This document shows, in pieces, positions 9,240-17,475 of a stretch of DNA of 36,465 nucleotides. The stretch comes from Kiritimatiellales bacterium (lineage in GTDB: Bacteria; Verrucomicrobiota; Kiritimatiellia; Kiritimatiellales; Pontiellaceae). The notes under the pieces are model-generated. The model had not been told where the DNA came from. It made no database searches and worked only from the letters and a program-made list of their open reading frames with translations. Both the position numbers and the translations under genes were made by a program. Location of the stretch: positions 1 to 36,465 of the forward strand of contig QIHI01000068.1 of assembly GCA_003230915.1 (NCBI GenBank), read 5' to 3'. Numbering within the stretch: position 1 is the stretch's first letter; every line of letters begins with the position of its first letter.

Positions 9240-9399
9240 AACAGGGGAAGTTACAAAATTTCACTTCATACCTGCAACGCATCAATCCAACTATTCTGAA
9301 CACCAACGCCTGGTTGCCCGTAATTCCACTTGCGTTTTCCATTCGGATTCCCAATATGTGGCGCTTCACCAACCACTCCAGCTGAAAGGAAAACTCATT

Positions 9400-10626
9400 A
9401 TGGCCATCAAAAAAGTTGCACTGCTTACCGCCGGCGGCCTTGCGCCGTGCCTCTCCACTGCGATCGGTCGCCTGATCGAACGCTACACCGAAATCTCCCC
9501 TGAAACCGAAATCATCGCCTACATCGGCGGCTACAAAGGCCTTCTGCTCGGCGAGAGCATCGAAATTAACGCGAGCATCCGCGAAAACGCCGCCATCCTT
9601 TACAAGCATGGCGGAAGCCCTATCGGTAACAGCCGCGTCAAGCTCACCAACGTTAAGGATTGCGAAAAACGTGGCCTCGTCAATGAAGGCGAAAACCCGC
9701 TCGAAGTCGCCGCCAACCAACTGATCAAGGATGGCATTGAGGTCCTCCACACCATGGGTGGTGATGACACGAATACCACCGCCGCCGACCTCGCGGCCTA
9801 CCTTGCTGAAAACGACTATAAGCTCATCGTCGTTGGCCTGCCCAAAACCATCGATAACGATGTCTTCCCGATCAAGCAGAGCCTCGGTGCCTGGACGGCC
9901 GCTGAAGAGGGCGCAAAATATTTCGAGAATGTTGTCGCCGAACACAATGCCAACCCACGCATGCTTATTATCCACGAAGTCATGGGGCGCAGCTGCGGGT
10001 GGCTCACTGCCTACACCGCTAAAGTCTACCACGAAAACCTCGAAGAACTCGATTTCCTGCCCAATATCGGGCTTTCGGCCGAACGCAAAGACGTGCATGC
10101 TATCTTTATTCCTGAAATGAAAATCAACATCGCCGCCGAAGCCGAACGCCTCAAGCTGGTGATGGATAACCTTGATAATGTGAATATCTTCATTTCCGAA
10201 GGAGCCGGCCTCGAGACCATCGTCAAGGAAATGGAAGCCGCTGGCGAAAAAGTTCCCCGCGATGCCTTTGGTCACGCCAAGCTCGATGCCGTCAACCCCG
10301 GTGTCTGGTTTGGCAAGCAATTCGCCAAGCTGCTCGGAGCGGAAAAAGTACTCATCCAAAAGTCGGGTTATTTCGCCCGTGCCGCCGCCTCCAATAAAGC
10401 CGACCTCATCCTTATTAAGGAGTGTTGCGATAAAGCCATCGAATCAGCGCAATCCGGCATCGGTGGTGTGGTGGGTCACGACGATGACCAGAACGACGAG
10501 CTGCGTGCCATCGAATTTCCACGCATTGCCGGCGGAAAGCCGTTCGACATCGATGCAGAGTGGTTCAGCGAACTGCTCGCCGATATCGGCCAGACCAAAG
10601 GCGGCAAAATCGAGACCGCACACTAG
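9400..10626 (+). CDS. pfp: Pyrophosphate--fructose-6-phosphate 1-phosphotransferase (PPi-dependent phosphofructokinase)
   Basis: This enzyme catalyses reversible phosphorylation of fructose 6-phosphate with pyrophosphate, a glycolysis/gluconeogenesis step. The open frame reaches back to 9091, but the real start is the ATG at 9400. It has a GAAAGGA site about 10 bases before it and gives a normal ~408-residue protein beginning MAIKKVALLTAGGLAPCL. The PPi-type signature is clear: GGDD at about 120-123 (ATP enzymes have GGDG) and PKTIDND at 148-154 (Lys where ATP enzymes have Gly). MGRSCGWL also fits the family. These residue rules come from established work on PPi versus ATP phosphofructokinases. 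The gene is monocistronic and divergent from the ankyrin gene. Confidence 0.93.
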   Translation: MAIKKVALLTAGGLAPCLSTAIGRLIERYTEISPETEIIAYIGGYKGLLLGESIEINASIRENAAILYKHGGSPIGNSRVKLTNVKDCEKRGLVNEGENPLEVAANQLIKDGIEVLHTMGGDDTNTTAADLAAYLAENDYKLIVVGLPKTIDNDVFPIKQSLGAWTAAEEGAKYFENVVAEHNANPRMLIIHEVMGRSCGWLTAYTAKVYHENLEELDFLPNIGLSAERKDVHAIFIPEMKINIAAEAERLKLVMDNLDNVNIFISEGAGLETIVKEMEAAGEKVPRDAFGHAKLDAVNPGVWFGKQFAKLLGAEKVLIQKSGYFARAAASNKADLILIKECCDKAIESAQSGIGGVVGHDDDQNDELRAIEFPRIAGGKPFDIDAEWFSELLADIGQTKGGKIETAH

Positions 10627-10689
10627 CAACCAAGATTCGAAGACATCAGACTTTCTGGTCAGTGATGATTGTCGTCCCTCGCTCCCTCC

Positions 10690-11154
10690 TCACCATGTGC
10701 TAAATGGGCGTTGGGCAAGATAGGCGTTGTAGTAGCGTGGATCGCTGGAAACCTCTTTGCCGGCCCAATCCGGCAGATCGAATTCCTGCTCTTCCGACTC
10801 CAGTTCAATCTCGGCCATGAGGAGGCCTTCGTTGACGCCGGAAAAAACATCGAGTTCCCAAGTCACATCGCCGTGTTCGATGAAGTAGCGTTTCTTTTCA
10901 ACCACTGCCTCGCCGCACAATGGCAATAGAGCCTCCGCATCGGGTACAGGAATTTCATATTCAAATTCGGAACGAGTAATGCCGATGGTCGCGCCCTTAA
11001 TGGTCAGGAACGCCTGCTCGCCAATAATCCGCACGCGAACGACCCTTTCTTCGTCTGAGTGGAGATAGCCCTGTCGGCACATCAGCCCTTCTCCAGCGGC
11101 AACCGGCCAGCCGCCCTCCTTCACCAAAAACTTACGCTCGATTTCGATACCCAT
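10690..11154 (-). CDS. CYTH domain protein (triphosphate tunnel metalloenzyme family)
   Basis: The protein has 154 residues from ATG 11154; a TTG two codons upstream (11160) overlaps the stop of the preceding aminotransferase gene. The N-terminus carries the CYTH hallmark ExExK (Glu4, Glu6, Lys8 in MGIEIERKF). Charged strands of the tunnel fold follow, for example VVRVRIIGEQAFLTIKG and YFIEHGDVTWELDVF, then an acidic stretch AEIELESEEQEF. Family members include tripolyphosphatases, thiamine triphosphatases and class IV adenylate cyclases; a bacterial stand-alone protein of this size is most often an inorganic triphosphatase. The exact substrate cannot be read here. It is very probably translationally coupled to the aminotransferase gene. 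Confidence 0.88.
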   Translation of the reverse strand: MGIEIERKFLVKEGGWPVAAGEGLMCRQGYLHSDEERVVRVRIIGEQAFLTIKGATIGITRSEFEYEIPVPDAEALLPLCGEAVVEKKRYFIEHGDVTWELDVFSGVNEGLLMAEIELESEEQEFDLPDWAGKEVSSDPRYYNAYLAQRPFSTW

Positions 11155-11156
11155 GG

Positions 11157-12128
11157 TCAAAATACCTTGGTCAGTCGGGTGCTGTCCGGAATCATTTCCT
11201 CCCGGAGCATTTCAAATAACCGCTGGACAATCGGCCCTGGCACGCCTTTGCCGACGGGGTTTCCCTCGAAACGGATTACGGGGGTAATATTCAGCGTGGT
11301 ACCATAGATGTGAATTTCGGCGGCGGATCGCGCCATACCGAGACTGATCGGACGGTACTCGGCGGAAGTCAGCACCCGCTCCTGCTTGAGCTTCTTGGCA
11401 AACTCCAGTGCGCGCCGCGCCGTCGTTCCCGCAAGAACGCGATCAGGCGGAGGCATGAACAGTTCCTTGCCGAGCGTCACGATACCGAAGTTTTCGGTGG
11501 CTCCTTCGGCGAGATTTCGGCTTTCATCAAGCGATATTGTAAAATCGACGCCAAGATCAACCGCTTCTTTTTTCATAAGAACATTGGGCAGATAGTTGCA
11601 GGTCTTGACCTTGGCGAAAATGCCGGCCTTCACCGGAATTCTGCTCATGGCCACACTGACCCCGTCGGGCATTTGATCGCTGTTTGTCTGCGGGAGTTCA
11701 TATACCACGATATACAGCTCAGGGTCGAGGCAGGCATAAGGATTGATTCCCATGGTTCCCAGCCCGCGCGAAACCAGCAACCGCACGAGCACAGCCGAGC
11801 GTCCACCCGCATGCACAGTCTGCACCACGATCTCCGCCATTTCGTCCAGCGGCACAGGTAGCGCAATACCCAGTTGTTCACATGAACCCTTTAGGCGTTC
11901 CAAATGGGCCTCCAAATTGTAGAGGCTCCCGTCGATACACTTAAACGATTCGAAGACACCATCCCCTCGGTGTACCATGTGGTCGTCGACGGGTACAGCC
12001 ATGATCGATGGGTCGGTCACGATGCAATCGGTTACGGAGGAGTACATTGCGTACAGCGTCGTATTCCCGCACGGCAAGCGCGCCAACCACGACTCGCGGT
12101 CGATAATCTCTTTTACATGTTCAGCCAT
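11157..12128 (-). CDS. Class IV PLP-dependent aminotransferase (branched-chain / D-amino acid aminotransferase-like)
   Basis: At ~323 residues this fits fold-type IV aminotransferases. I chose ATG 12128 because a GGAGA site lies about 5 bases upstream; a TTG at 12149 would add seven residues. Landmarks are HRGDGVFESFK near the N-terminus, the PLP lysine in AKVKTCNYLPN, the conserved glutamate in LAEGATENF, and the phosphate-binding turn LAGTTARRAL. Candidate functions are branched-chain amino acid transamination, D-amino acid transamination, or aminodeoxychorismate lyase. The KTCNYLPNV segment looks closest to the branched-chain type, but I would not assign IlvE firmly. The CYTH gene follows with stop/start overlap. 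Confidence 0.88.
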   Translation of the reverse strand: MAEHVKEIIDRESWLARLPCGNTTLYAMYSSVTDCIVTDPSIMAVPVDDHMVHRGDGVFESFKCIDGSLYNLEAHLERLKGSCEQLGIALPVPLDEMAEIVVQTVHAGGRSAVLVRLLVSRGLGTMGINPYACLDPELYIVVYELPQTNSDQMPDGVSVAMSRIPVKAGIFAKVKTCNYLPNVLMKKEAVDLGVDFTISLDESRNLAEGATENFGIVTLGKELFMPPPDRVLAGTTARRALEFAKKLKQERVLTSAEYRPISLGMARSAAEIHIYGTTLNITPVIRFEGNPVGKGVPGPIVQRLFEMLREEMIPDSTRLTKVF

Positions 12129-12249
12129 TCGGTCTCCATCGGGTTTCAATCGTTGGCGAAACTATCCAAGAAATTTCCGAGGATTGGAATTTATTTCTTC
12201 CGAGATAAATGCAACATTTTCCGTTTCGATTTAAACAGAAGAGGCAGAC

Positions 12250-13209
12250 ATGAAGGATTTGCTGAAGAAGCGGGTATTGGTTACGGGCGGTGCAGGTTTT
12301 TTGGGATCGTTCCTATGCGAGCGGCTACTGGACGAAGGGTGCGACGTCATCTGCATGGACAACTTTTTCACCGGTCGAAAAGCTAATATTGCCCACCTGA
12401 TGGATAGCCCCTATTTCGAGCTCATGCGCCACGACGTGACCTTCCCGTTCTACGTCGAAGTTGATGAGATCTACAACCTCGCCTGCCCCGCCTCACCAGT
12501 TCACTACCAGTTCGACCCGGTGCAAACCACCAAGACCAGTGTCCACGGCGCAATCAACGTGCTCGGCTTGGCTAAGCGTGTGAAGGCGAAAGTATTTCAG
12601 GCCTCCACCTCCGAAGTCTATGGCGACCCCTCTGTCCACCCGCAGCCGGAAAGCTATTGGGGAAACGTCAATCCCATCGGCGTTCGCTCGTGCTACGACG
12701 AAGGAAAACGTTGTGCCGAGACCCTCTTTTTTGATTACTGGCGGCAGCACAATCTGCGCATCAAGGTCGTACGAATCTTCAACACCTACGGCCCGCGCAT
12801 GCACCCGCACGACGGCCGCGTGGTTTCCAACTTTATCATGCAGGCCCTCAAGGGCGAGGACATCACCATCTACGGCGACGGCCTGCAGACCCGCTCGTTC
12901 TGCTATGCCTCCGACTTGATTGAAGGATGGATCCGCCTCATGGCTACCGATGATGATGTGACCGGACCGATCAACCTCGGTAATCCCAGCGAGTTCACCA
13001 TGATCGAACTGGCCGAAAACGTGATCGAACTGACCGGGTCGAAATCGAAGCTCGTCTTCGAATCTCTTCCCGCCGACGATCCCAAGCAGCGCAAGCCTGA
13101 CATTACGATGGCCAAGGAAAAACTTGGTTGGGAACCGACCGTACCGCTGCATGAAGGGTTGAAGAAAACGATTGAGTATTTCGATGGGTTATTGAAGGAG
13201 ACGAAGTAA
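12250..13209 (+). CDS. UDP-glucuronate decarboxylase-like NAD-dependent epimerase/dehydratase (UDP-xylose synthase)
   Basis: This 319-residue extended short-chain dehydrogenase has its NAD-binding glycine motif GGAGFLG at residues 13-19. The substrate-side signature [11 protein letters not shown] is typical of UDP-xylose synthases (UXS/ArnA-C-terminal type). The catalytic Tyr149 and Lys153 lie in SCYDEGKR, with the Ser/Thr of STSEVYGDP before them. The enzyme would convert UDP-glucuronate to UDP-xylose for surface polysaccharide. It is a single gene, divergent from the aminotransferase gene and convergent with dprE2. Together with the DprE-like genes next to it, it suggests a pentose-sugar theme in this stretch, although no glycosyltransferase is adjacent. 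Confidence 0.92.
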   Translation: MKDLLKKRVLVTGGAGFLGSFLCERLLDEGCDVICMDNFFTGRKANIAHLMDSPYFELMRHDVTFPFYVEVDEIYNLACPASPVHYQFDPVQTTKTSVHGAINVLGLAKRVKAKVFQASTSEVYGDPSVHPQPESYWGNVNPIGVRSCYDEGKRCAETLFFDYWRQHNLRIKVVRIFNTYGPRMHPHDGRVVSNFIMQALKGEDITIYGDGLQTRSFCYASDLIEGWIRLMATDDDVTGPINLGNPSEFTMIELAENVIELTGSKSKLVFESLPADDPKQRKPDITMAKEKLGWEPTVPLHEGLKKTIEYFDGLLKETK

Positions 13210-13276
13210 TTTTTAAAAGTGACGATTGAGGCGTGATTTTTTTACCCAATTAAACTCGTCAATGGGACTCACCCAT

Positions 13277-14008
13277 TCACATCCCCATCTTCTTAAAGAT
13301 CGCCTCTGGAATGTGGCGGATGATGAGCATGATCCACCGCCACATCCAAAGTGTGTAGACCGTGTTCCGCTTTTTTTCCACTCCTTGGAAAACTGCATTT
13401 GCCACCTGCTCCGGCTCGGCGGTAAGCGCGGCAGGAAGCTCCAGACTTTCGGTCATCCTCGTGCGAACAAATCCCGGCTTGACGGTCATCACATGCACTC
13501 CAGTTTCCGCGAGGCGGTTCCGTAAGCCGGCAAGATAGGCGGTGAAGCCCGCCTTGGCACTTCCGTAGATATAGTTGCTTTGTCGCCCGCGGTCGCCCGC
13601 TACGGAGCTGACCCCCACAATCGAGCCTGTGCCGCGCCTTTCAAAATCCTCGGCTACCACGTTCAGAATGGAAACCGCTCCGGTATAATTGACATCGATG
13701 GTTCGACGAACCTCGTCAAGATCGGTGCGGGCAAGAACCTGATCACCCATATAGCCAAAAACGCACACTACGACATCGGGTTTGGTTTCGAGCGATTCAT
13801 AAAAGCTACGATGGCTGGAAAAGTCGGCAGCATCGAAACCCAAGCTCTGAACCTCCGCTTCGGAGCGAATCCGGAGATCACCGGCTACCGGCTCCAGCAA
13901 TTCCATGTTGCGTGCGGCAAGCGATAAGCTCCATCTTTCTGTCGCATATTTCCGGGCAATTGCCTGCGCTATGTCCGATGTGGCACCTAAAATTAAAACA
14001 TTCTTCAT
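13277..14008 (-). CDS. Short-chain dehydrogenase, DprE2-like (decaprenylphosphoryl-2-keto-pentose reductase type)
   Basis: This 243-residue classical SDR has NAD(P)-binding motif GATSDIAQAIA at residues 8-18. The catalytic Ser is in GVSSVAGDRG, Tyr in SNYIYGSAKAG, and Lys four residues after Tyr. A hydrophobic C-terminal end (LWMWRWIMLIIRHIPEAIF) suggests membrane association. It lies directly downstream of a DprE1-like oxidase, the same pairing as in mycobacteria. There DprE1 and DprE2 epimerise polyprenyl-phosphoryl ribose to the arabinose form via a 2-keto intermediate. The AGAGGA site just before ATG 14008 supports the start. The role is inferred from pairing and similarity; the lipid carrier and product in this organism are unknown. 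Confidence 0.82.
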   Translation of the reverse strand: MKNVLILGATSDIAQAIARKYATERWSLSLAARNMELLEPVAGDLRIRSEAEVQSLGFDAADFSSHRSFYESLETKPDVVVCVFGYMGDQVLARTDLDEVRRTIDVNYTGAVSILNVVAEDFERRGTGSIVGVSSVAGDRGRQSNYIYGSAKAGFTAYLAGLRNRLAETGVHVMTVKPGFVRTRMTESLELPAALTAEPEQVANAVFQGVEKKRNTVYTLWMWRWIMLIIRHIPEAIFKKMGM

Positions 14009-14056
14009 TTTTCCTCTCTGCTTCTCTGTTTTCCCTCGCGGAGCGGGTGGTTTATA

Positions 14057-15394
14057 TTAATCAGTAAGGCCGATGCGCTTCGAGAGTAGCGATGAAAATT
14101 TTGTGTCGCCATCGTTGAGCATGGCGATGGCTTGGCGGAACTTATCGGCGTTGGGATAGGTTTTGCTGAACATCTCCGCATCCATGCGTGAATCCTTCGC
14201 GAGGTATAGCCGCCCACCATAGTCCGACACCATCACATCCAGTTCCTTGAACAGATCCATCGCCTTGAGGGAAACCGGAAAGTCGAGCGCCAGCGTATAA
14301 CCCGCCATCGGGAACGACATAAAACTTTCCTGCTCGCCAAAAAGCTTAAGGACGGCCAGGAATGAGCCGAGGCCGCTGTCGGCGATGCGTTTGAGAATCG
14401 TCCGCATGCCTTCGCGACCGGCGGCCTTGGGAATCACAAACTGGTACTGCGTAAACCCGCGCTTGCCGTAGATTCGGTTCCAATTGTTGATGGCGTCAAG
14501 CGGATAGAAAAAAGCGTTGTAGTCGACGATGGATTTATGCGTTCCAGGTCGGCATTTGTTGTAGTAGGCAAAGTTAAAGGCCTGCATGGTCCAATGGTTC
14601 AGCGCAAAGTTTGAAAAGTTTATGGGTATATCGAGTTGCAACCCCTTCCGCGGGTTTAGCGGTGCTTGCTTATGTGTGGGGTTCAGCAGCTCAGCTTTGG
14701 TGGCATGCTCGCCACGCATCATAATGCTACGCCCCAACTGTTTACCCTTGGCGAGGCAGTCGATCCACGCCACGGAGTAAGTCCAATCGTTGGACGTCTC
14801 GAAACTATCCATAATTTCATCGAGGTTGGCGGCTCGGACGGTCTCTTTCCGAATATAGGCCGTCTCGATCTTTTTCAGCCGGAATGTGGCGTTCAGGATA
14901 ATGCCCGTTAACCCCATACCGCCTACTGTGATCTTGAAGAAGTCCGGATTCTCTCCCGGTGAGCTGGTGATGACCGAGCCATCGTTGCGCATCACATCCA
15001 TCGAAAGAATATGTTTCCCGAAACTACCGTCCACATGATGGTTCTTTCCATGAACATCTGCCGCGATCGCACCGCCCACCGTAATCAACTTGGTACCGGG
15101 CGTAACCGGAAGGAACCAGCCGCGCGGAACAAATACATCCAGAATTTCTGAAAGCAAAACTCCTGATTGACAAGACAAGGTACCGCTCGTTTCATCAAAG
15201 GATAGGAGTTTGTTGAAACGCCGCGTTAGTAGAATATTTGATTGCAGCGAAGCATCGCCATATGATCGCCCATTTCCGAAGGCAATCACCGGCCCCGCCC
15301 GCTCCAGTTTTTCCCGAAGCTGTTCGGCAGAATCAAAGCCGCCCACTTCCGCCTCGATAACCGGATAGTTTCCCCAGTCTGAAATTTTCCTCAT
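14057..15394 (-). CDS. FAD-dependent DprE1-like oxidase (polyprenylphosphoryl-ribose 2-oxidase homologue)
   Basis: This 445-residue protein belongs to the vanillyl-alcohol-oxidase FAD family. Its N-terminal FAD domain shows FGNGRSYGD (about 39-47), VTPGTKLITVGGAIAADVHG and HGKNHH (115-120). The substrate domain shows GFTQYQFVIP, FGEQESFMSFP and YLAKDSR with Lys400. From recalled mycobacterial DprE1, that Lys matches Lys418 and Ala369 here (in AGYTLALDFP) matches Cys387, the cysteine attacked by benzothiazinones. DprE1 oxidises the 2-hydroxyl of polyprenylphosphoryl ribose. The DprE2-like gene follows 48 bases downstream, and a strong GAGAGG site precedes ATG 15394. No prenyltransferase for making the lipid substrate is in the window. 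Confidence 0.87.
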   Translation of the reverse strand: MRKISDWGNYPVIEAEVGGFDSAEQLREKLERAGPVIAFGNGRSYGDASLQSNILLTRRFNKLLSFDETSGTLSCQSGVLLSEILDVFVPRGWFLPVTPGTKLITVGGAIAADVHGKNHHVDGSFGKHILSMDVMRNDGSVITSSPGENPDFFKITVGGMGLTGIILNATFRLKKIETAYIRKETVRAANLDEIMDSFETSNDWTYSVAWIDCLAKGKQLGRSIMMRGEHATKAELLNPTHKQAPLNPRKGLQLDIPINFSNFALNHWTMQAFNFAYYNKCRPGTHKSIVDYNAFFYPLDAINNWNRIYGKRGFTQYQFVIPKAAGREGMRTILKRIADSGLGSFLAVLKLFGEQESFMSFPMAGYTLALDFPVSLKAMDLFKELDVMVSDYGGRLYLAKDSRMDAEMFSKTYPNADKFRQAIAMLNDGDTKFSSLLSKRIGLTD

Positions 15395-15432
15395 AAAAAC
15401 CTCTCCGAGATTCGGGTCGTAGCGATCAGTGC

Positions 15433-17331
15433 CTAGTAGGCTCGTGCATTGTTCTTTTCCATAAAATTAATAAAGGAGCGGTTGGCGACGCGATGGCCAC
15501 CGGGGGTAGGATAGTTTCCAGTGAAGTACCAGTCGCCTGTATGATTCGGACAGGCCTTTCGGAGTCCGCCAATTCCCTGATAGATAATCTGTACTTCAGC
15601 CTTCATATCTTTCGGGGTAAGAATCTGGACAATCTTATCGGAAACGTCCTGAGGGGTGAAAAGATCAAATAATCGTGTCACTTGGTTTTTTGCTTCAGCA
15701 CGCGGCTTTTTCTCATCCTCAAGGCAAGCCTCGTAGATTTCCTGAAGCAACGACTCGCGGCCGGAGTCCCGGACGAGCTCCACGGCGGCCTCGAAGGCGA
15801 TGAAATCTTTCATCTTCGACATATCAATGCCGTAGCAATCGGGATAGCGAATTTGCGGAGCCGATGAAACAATGATGATTTTTTTCATACCCAGGCGATC
15901 TAAAATGCGGAGGATGCTCGAACGCAGCGTGGTTCCACGGACAATCGAGTCGTCGAGTACCACAAGGGTATCGGTCGGCTTGATGACGCCATAGGTGATG
16001 TCGTAAACTTGAGCCACAAGATCCTCTCGGTCGGCATCGGCCGTGATGAAGGTTCGTAGCTTAGCATCTTTGGTCATGATCTTCTCGACCCGTGGCTGGG
16101 ATACCGAGAGTAGCTTTTCGATCCGCGCGGTGGTAAGATTCTTTTCGGCTAACAGCTTCGCCTTCCTCCGCTTATCAGCTTGCTCTCTCACGCCTTCAAC
16201 CATGCCGAAAAAGGCCGTTTCGGCCGTATTTGGAATAAAGGTAAAAACCGTGTTCTCAAGGTCGTAGTCGACGGCCGTCAGTACCGAGCGAACCAGCGAA
16301 CGCCCCAAATTTTTGCGTTCCTGATAGATATCTCGGTCGGTACCGCGGGAGAAATAAATGCGCTCGAAGGAACATTGAGTGGGCTTGACTGGCTCGTTGA
16401 CTTGTTCATGCAGAACTTCGCCGTTGCGTTTGACCACCAGCGCATGACCCGGCTTGATCTCCTTGACGGATTCAATCGGTACATTCAGTGCGGTTTGAAT
16501 TTGAGGTCGCTCGGAAGCCATCACCACGATTTCATCGTCCTGATAGTAGAAGCCCGGGCGGATGCCGGCGGGGTCGCGCAGGGCGAAGAGATCGCCGTGG
16601 CCGATCATCCCGGCCATCACATAACCGCCATCAAACGAGCGTGTGGCTTTACGGAGAACGCGATAGACATCCAGTTCTTTAATAATACGCTGGGTGATTT
16701 CGGCACGAGTCAGTCCCTCTTTTCGGTATTTTCGGAAAAGAAAGTCGTTGGCTTCGTCGAGAAAATGGCCGATTTTTTCGAGTACCATGACGGTGTCGGC
16801 CTTATTGCGCGGATGCTGGCCGAGTTCCACGAGCATATCGAACAGCTCGTTGTTGTTAGTGAGGTTAAAGTTACCGGCAATGGCTAGATTGCGCGTCATC
16901 CAATTACTCTGCCGGAGGAAGGGATGGCAGAAGGTTTCGCCGGAGGCACCGTGGGTGCCGTAGCGCAGATGACCAAGCAGTAACTCCCCAGCAAACAGGA
17001 CGTTGCGCTTGACCCATTCGGCATCCTTGTATTTTTCGGGATGTTTTTCGCGGGCTTCGGCAAAGGAACGCACCATGCGGTTGCGCACCTGCATGATTGG
17101 ATTTTTGTCCGCCGAGCGGGTGCGGAAGATATAGGGTTCGCCGGCCGGCATATCGAGTTTGATGACAGCGGCACCGGCACCATCCTGCCCGCGGTTGTGC
17201 TGCTTTTCCATCAGCAGCGAAAGCTTGTTCACGGCATACATCGGGGTGCCGTATTTTTCGGCATAGTAGCCTAGGGGTTTCAATAGACGCACAGCGGCAA
17301 TACCACACTCATGGCCGATCCAATCGCTCAT
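15433..17331 (-). CDS. purF: Amidophosphoribosyltransferase-like protein (PurF, long variant)
   Basis: The protein has 632 residues, about 130 more than the usual ~500 of PurF; a longer form of this kind is, as I recall, common in Bacteroidota. An N-terminal glutamine amidotransferase half has the nucleophile Cys9 (HECGIAAVRL), NRGQDGAG (46-53) and GHLRYGTHG (120-128). The phosphoribosyltransferase half carries the PRPP loop VVLDDSIVRGTT (457-468). The reaction is PRPP plus glutamine to phosphoribosylamine, the first step of purine synthesis. Extra sequence includes a basic insert near 380-420 and a C-terminal extension after 540. ATG 17331 has a GAGGA site about 10 bases upstream. The dprE1-like gene follows 38 bases downstream with no terminator between. 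Confidence 0.88.
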   Translation of the reverse strand: MSDWIGHECGIAAVRLLKPLGYYAEKYGTPMYAVNKLSLLMEKQHNRGQDGAGAAVIKLDMPAGEPYIFRTRSADKNPIMQVRNRMVRSFAEAREKHPEKYKDAEWVKRNVLFAGELLLGHLRYGTHGASGETFCHPFLRQSNWMTRNLAIAGNFNLTNNNELFDMLVELGQHPRNKADTVMVLEKIGHFLDEANDFLFRKYRKEGLTRAEITQRIIKELDVYRVLRKATRSFDGGYVMAGMIGHGDLFALRDPAGIRPGFYYQDDEIVVMASERPQIQTALNVPIESVKEIKPGHALVVKRNGEVLHEQVNEPVKPTQCSFERIYFSRGTDRDIYQERKNLGRSLVRSVLTAVDYDLENTVFTFIPNTAETAFFGMVEGVREQADKRRKAKLLAEKNLTTARIEKLLSVSQPRVEKIMTKDAKLRTFITADADREDLVAQVYDITYGVIKPTDTLVVLDDSIVRGTTLRSSILRILDRLGMKKIIIVSSAPQIRYPDCYGIDMSKMKDFIAFEAAVELVRDSGRESLLQEIYEACLEDEKKPRAEAKNQVTRLFDLFTPQDVSDKIVQILTPKDMKAEVQIIYQGIGGLRKACPNHTGDWYFTGNYPTPGGHRVANRSFINFMEKNNARAY

Positions 17332-17420
17332 TACATACCGTCCTCGGGTTATGTTCGGGTTTGATTAGGAAAGAGGGCAACCTGCACTAGATTCCCGACT
17401 GGGTCAAGCCCCGCACTCCC

Positions 17421-17452
17421 ACAAAAAAGAACAGGCCAAAAAGCCTGCTCTT
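17421..17452 (-). terminator. Rho-independent terminator after the autotransporter remnant
   Basis: AAGAACAGGC (17427-17436) pairs with GCCTGCTCTT (17443-17452) with one mismatch and a six-base loop. Read on the minus strand the hairpin runs into a TTTTTTG tract (17421-17428). It lies 24 bases past the stop of the pseudogene at 17476, as expected for its native terminator. Confidence 0.75.
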
Positions 17453-17475
17453 GAAGAATAATTCCGACCCAGGAA

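Noticed and set aside
9091-9399. An in-frame extension of the phosphofructokinase back to 9091
   Set aside because: It overlaps the divergent ankyrin gene, has no family similarity, and the ATG at 9400 has a good ribosome-binding site and the normal N-terminus.
9217-10359. A 380-residue open frame on the minus strand opposite the phosphofructokinase
   Set aside because: It mirrors a strongly coding gene with clear catalytic motifs; its composition follows the reverse complement of that gene and shows no recognised domain.
12493-13152. A 219-residue minus-strand frame opposite the UDP-glucuronate decarboxylase-like gene
   Set aside because: The plus-strand protein has intact NAD-binding and Tyr/Lys catalytic motifs; the antisense frame has no recognisable domain.
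13259-13276. A short hairpin AATGGG/CCCATT between the convergent uxs-like and dprE2-like genes
   Set aside because: A six-base stem with no T-run on either strand is too weak to call a terminator.
16180-16887. A 235-residue plus-strand frame opposite purF
   Set aside because: It is antisense to a region holding conserved PurF motifs, with no domain or ribosome-binding site.
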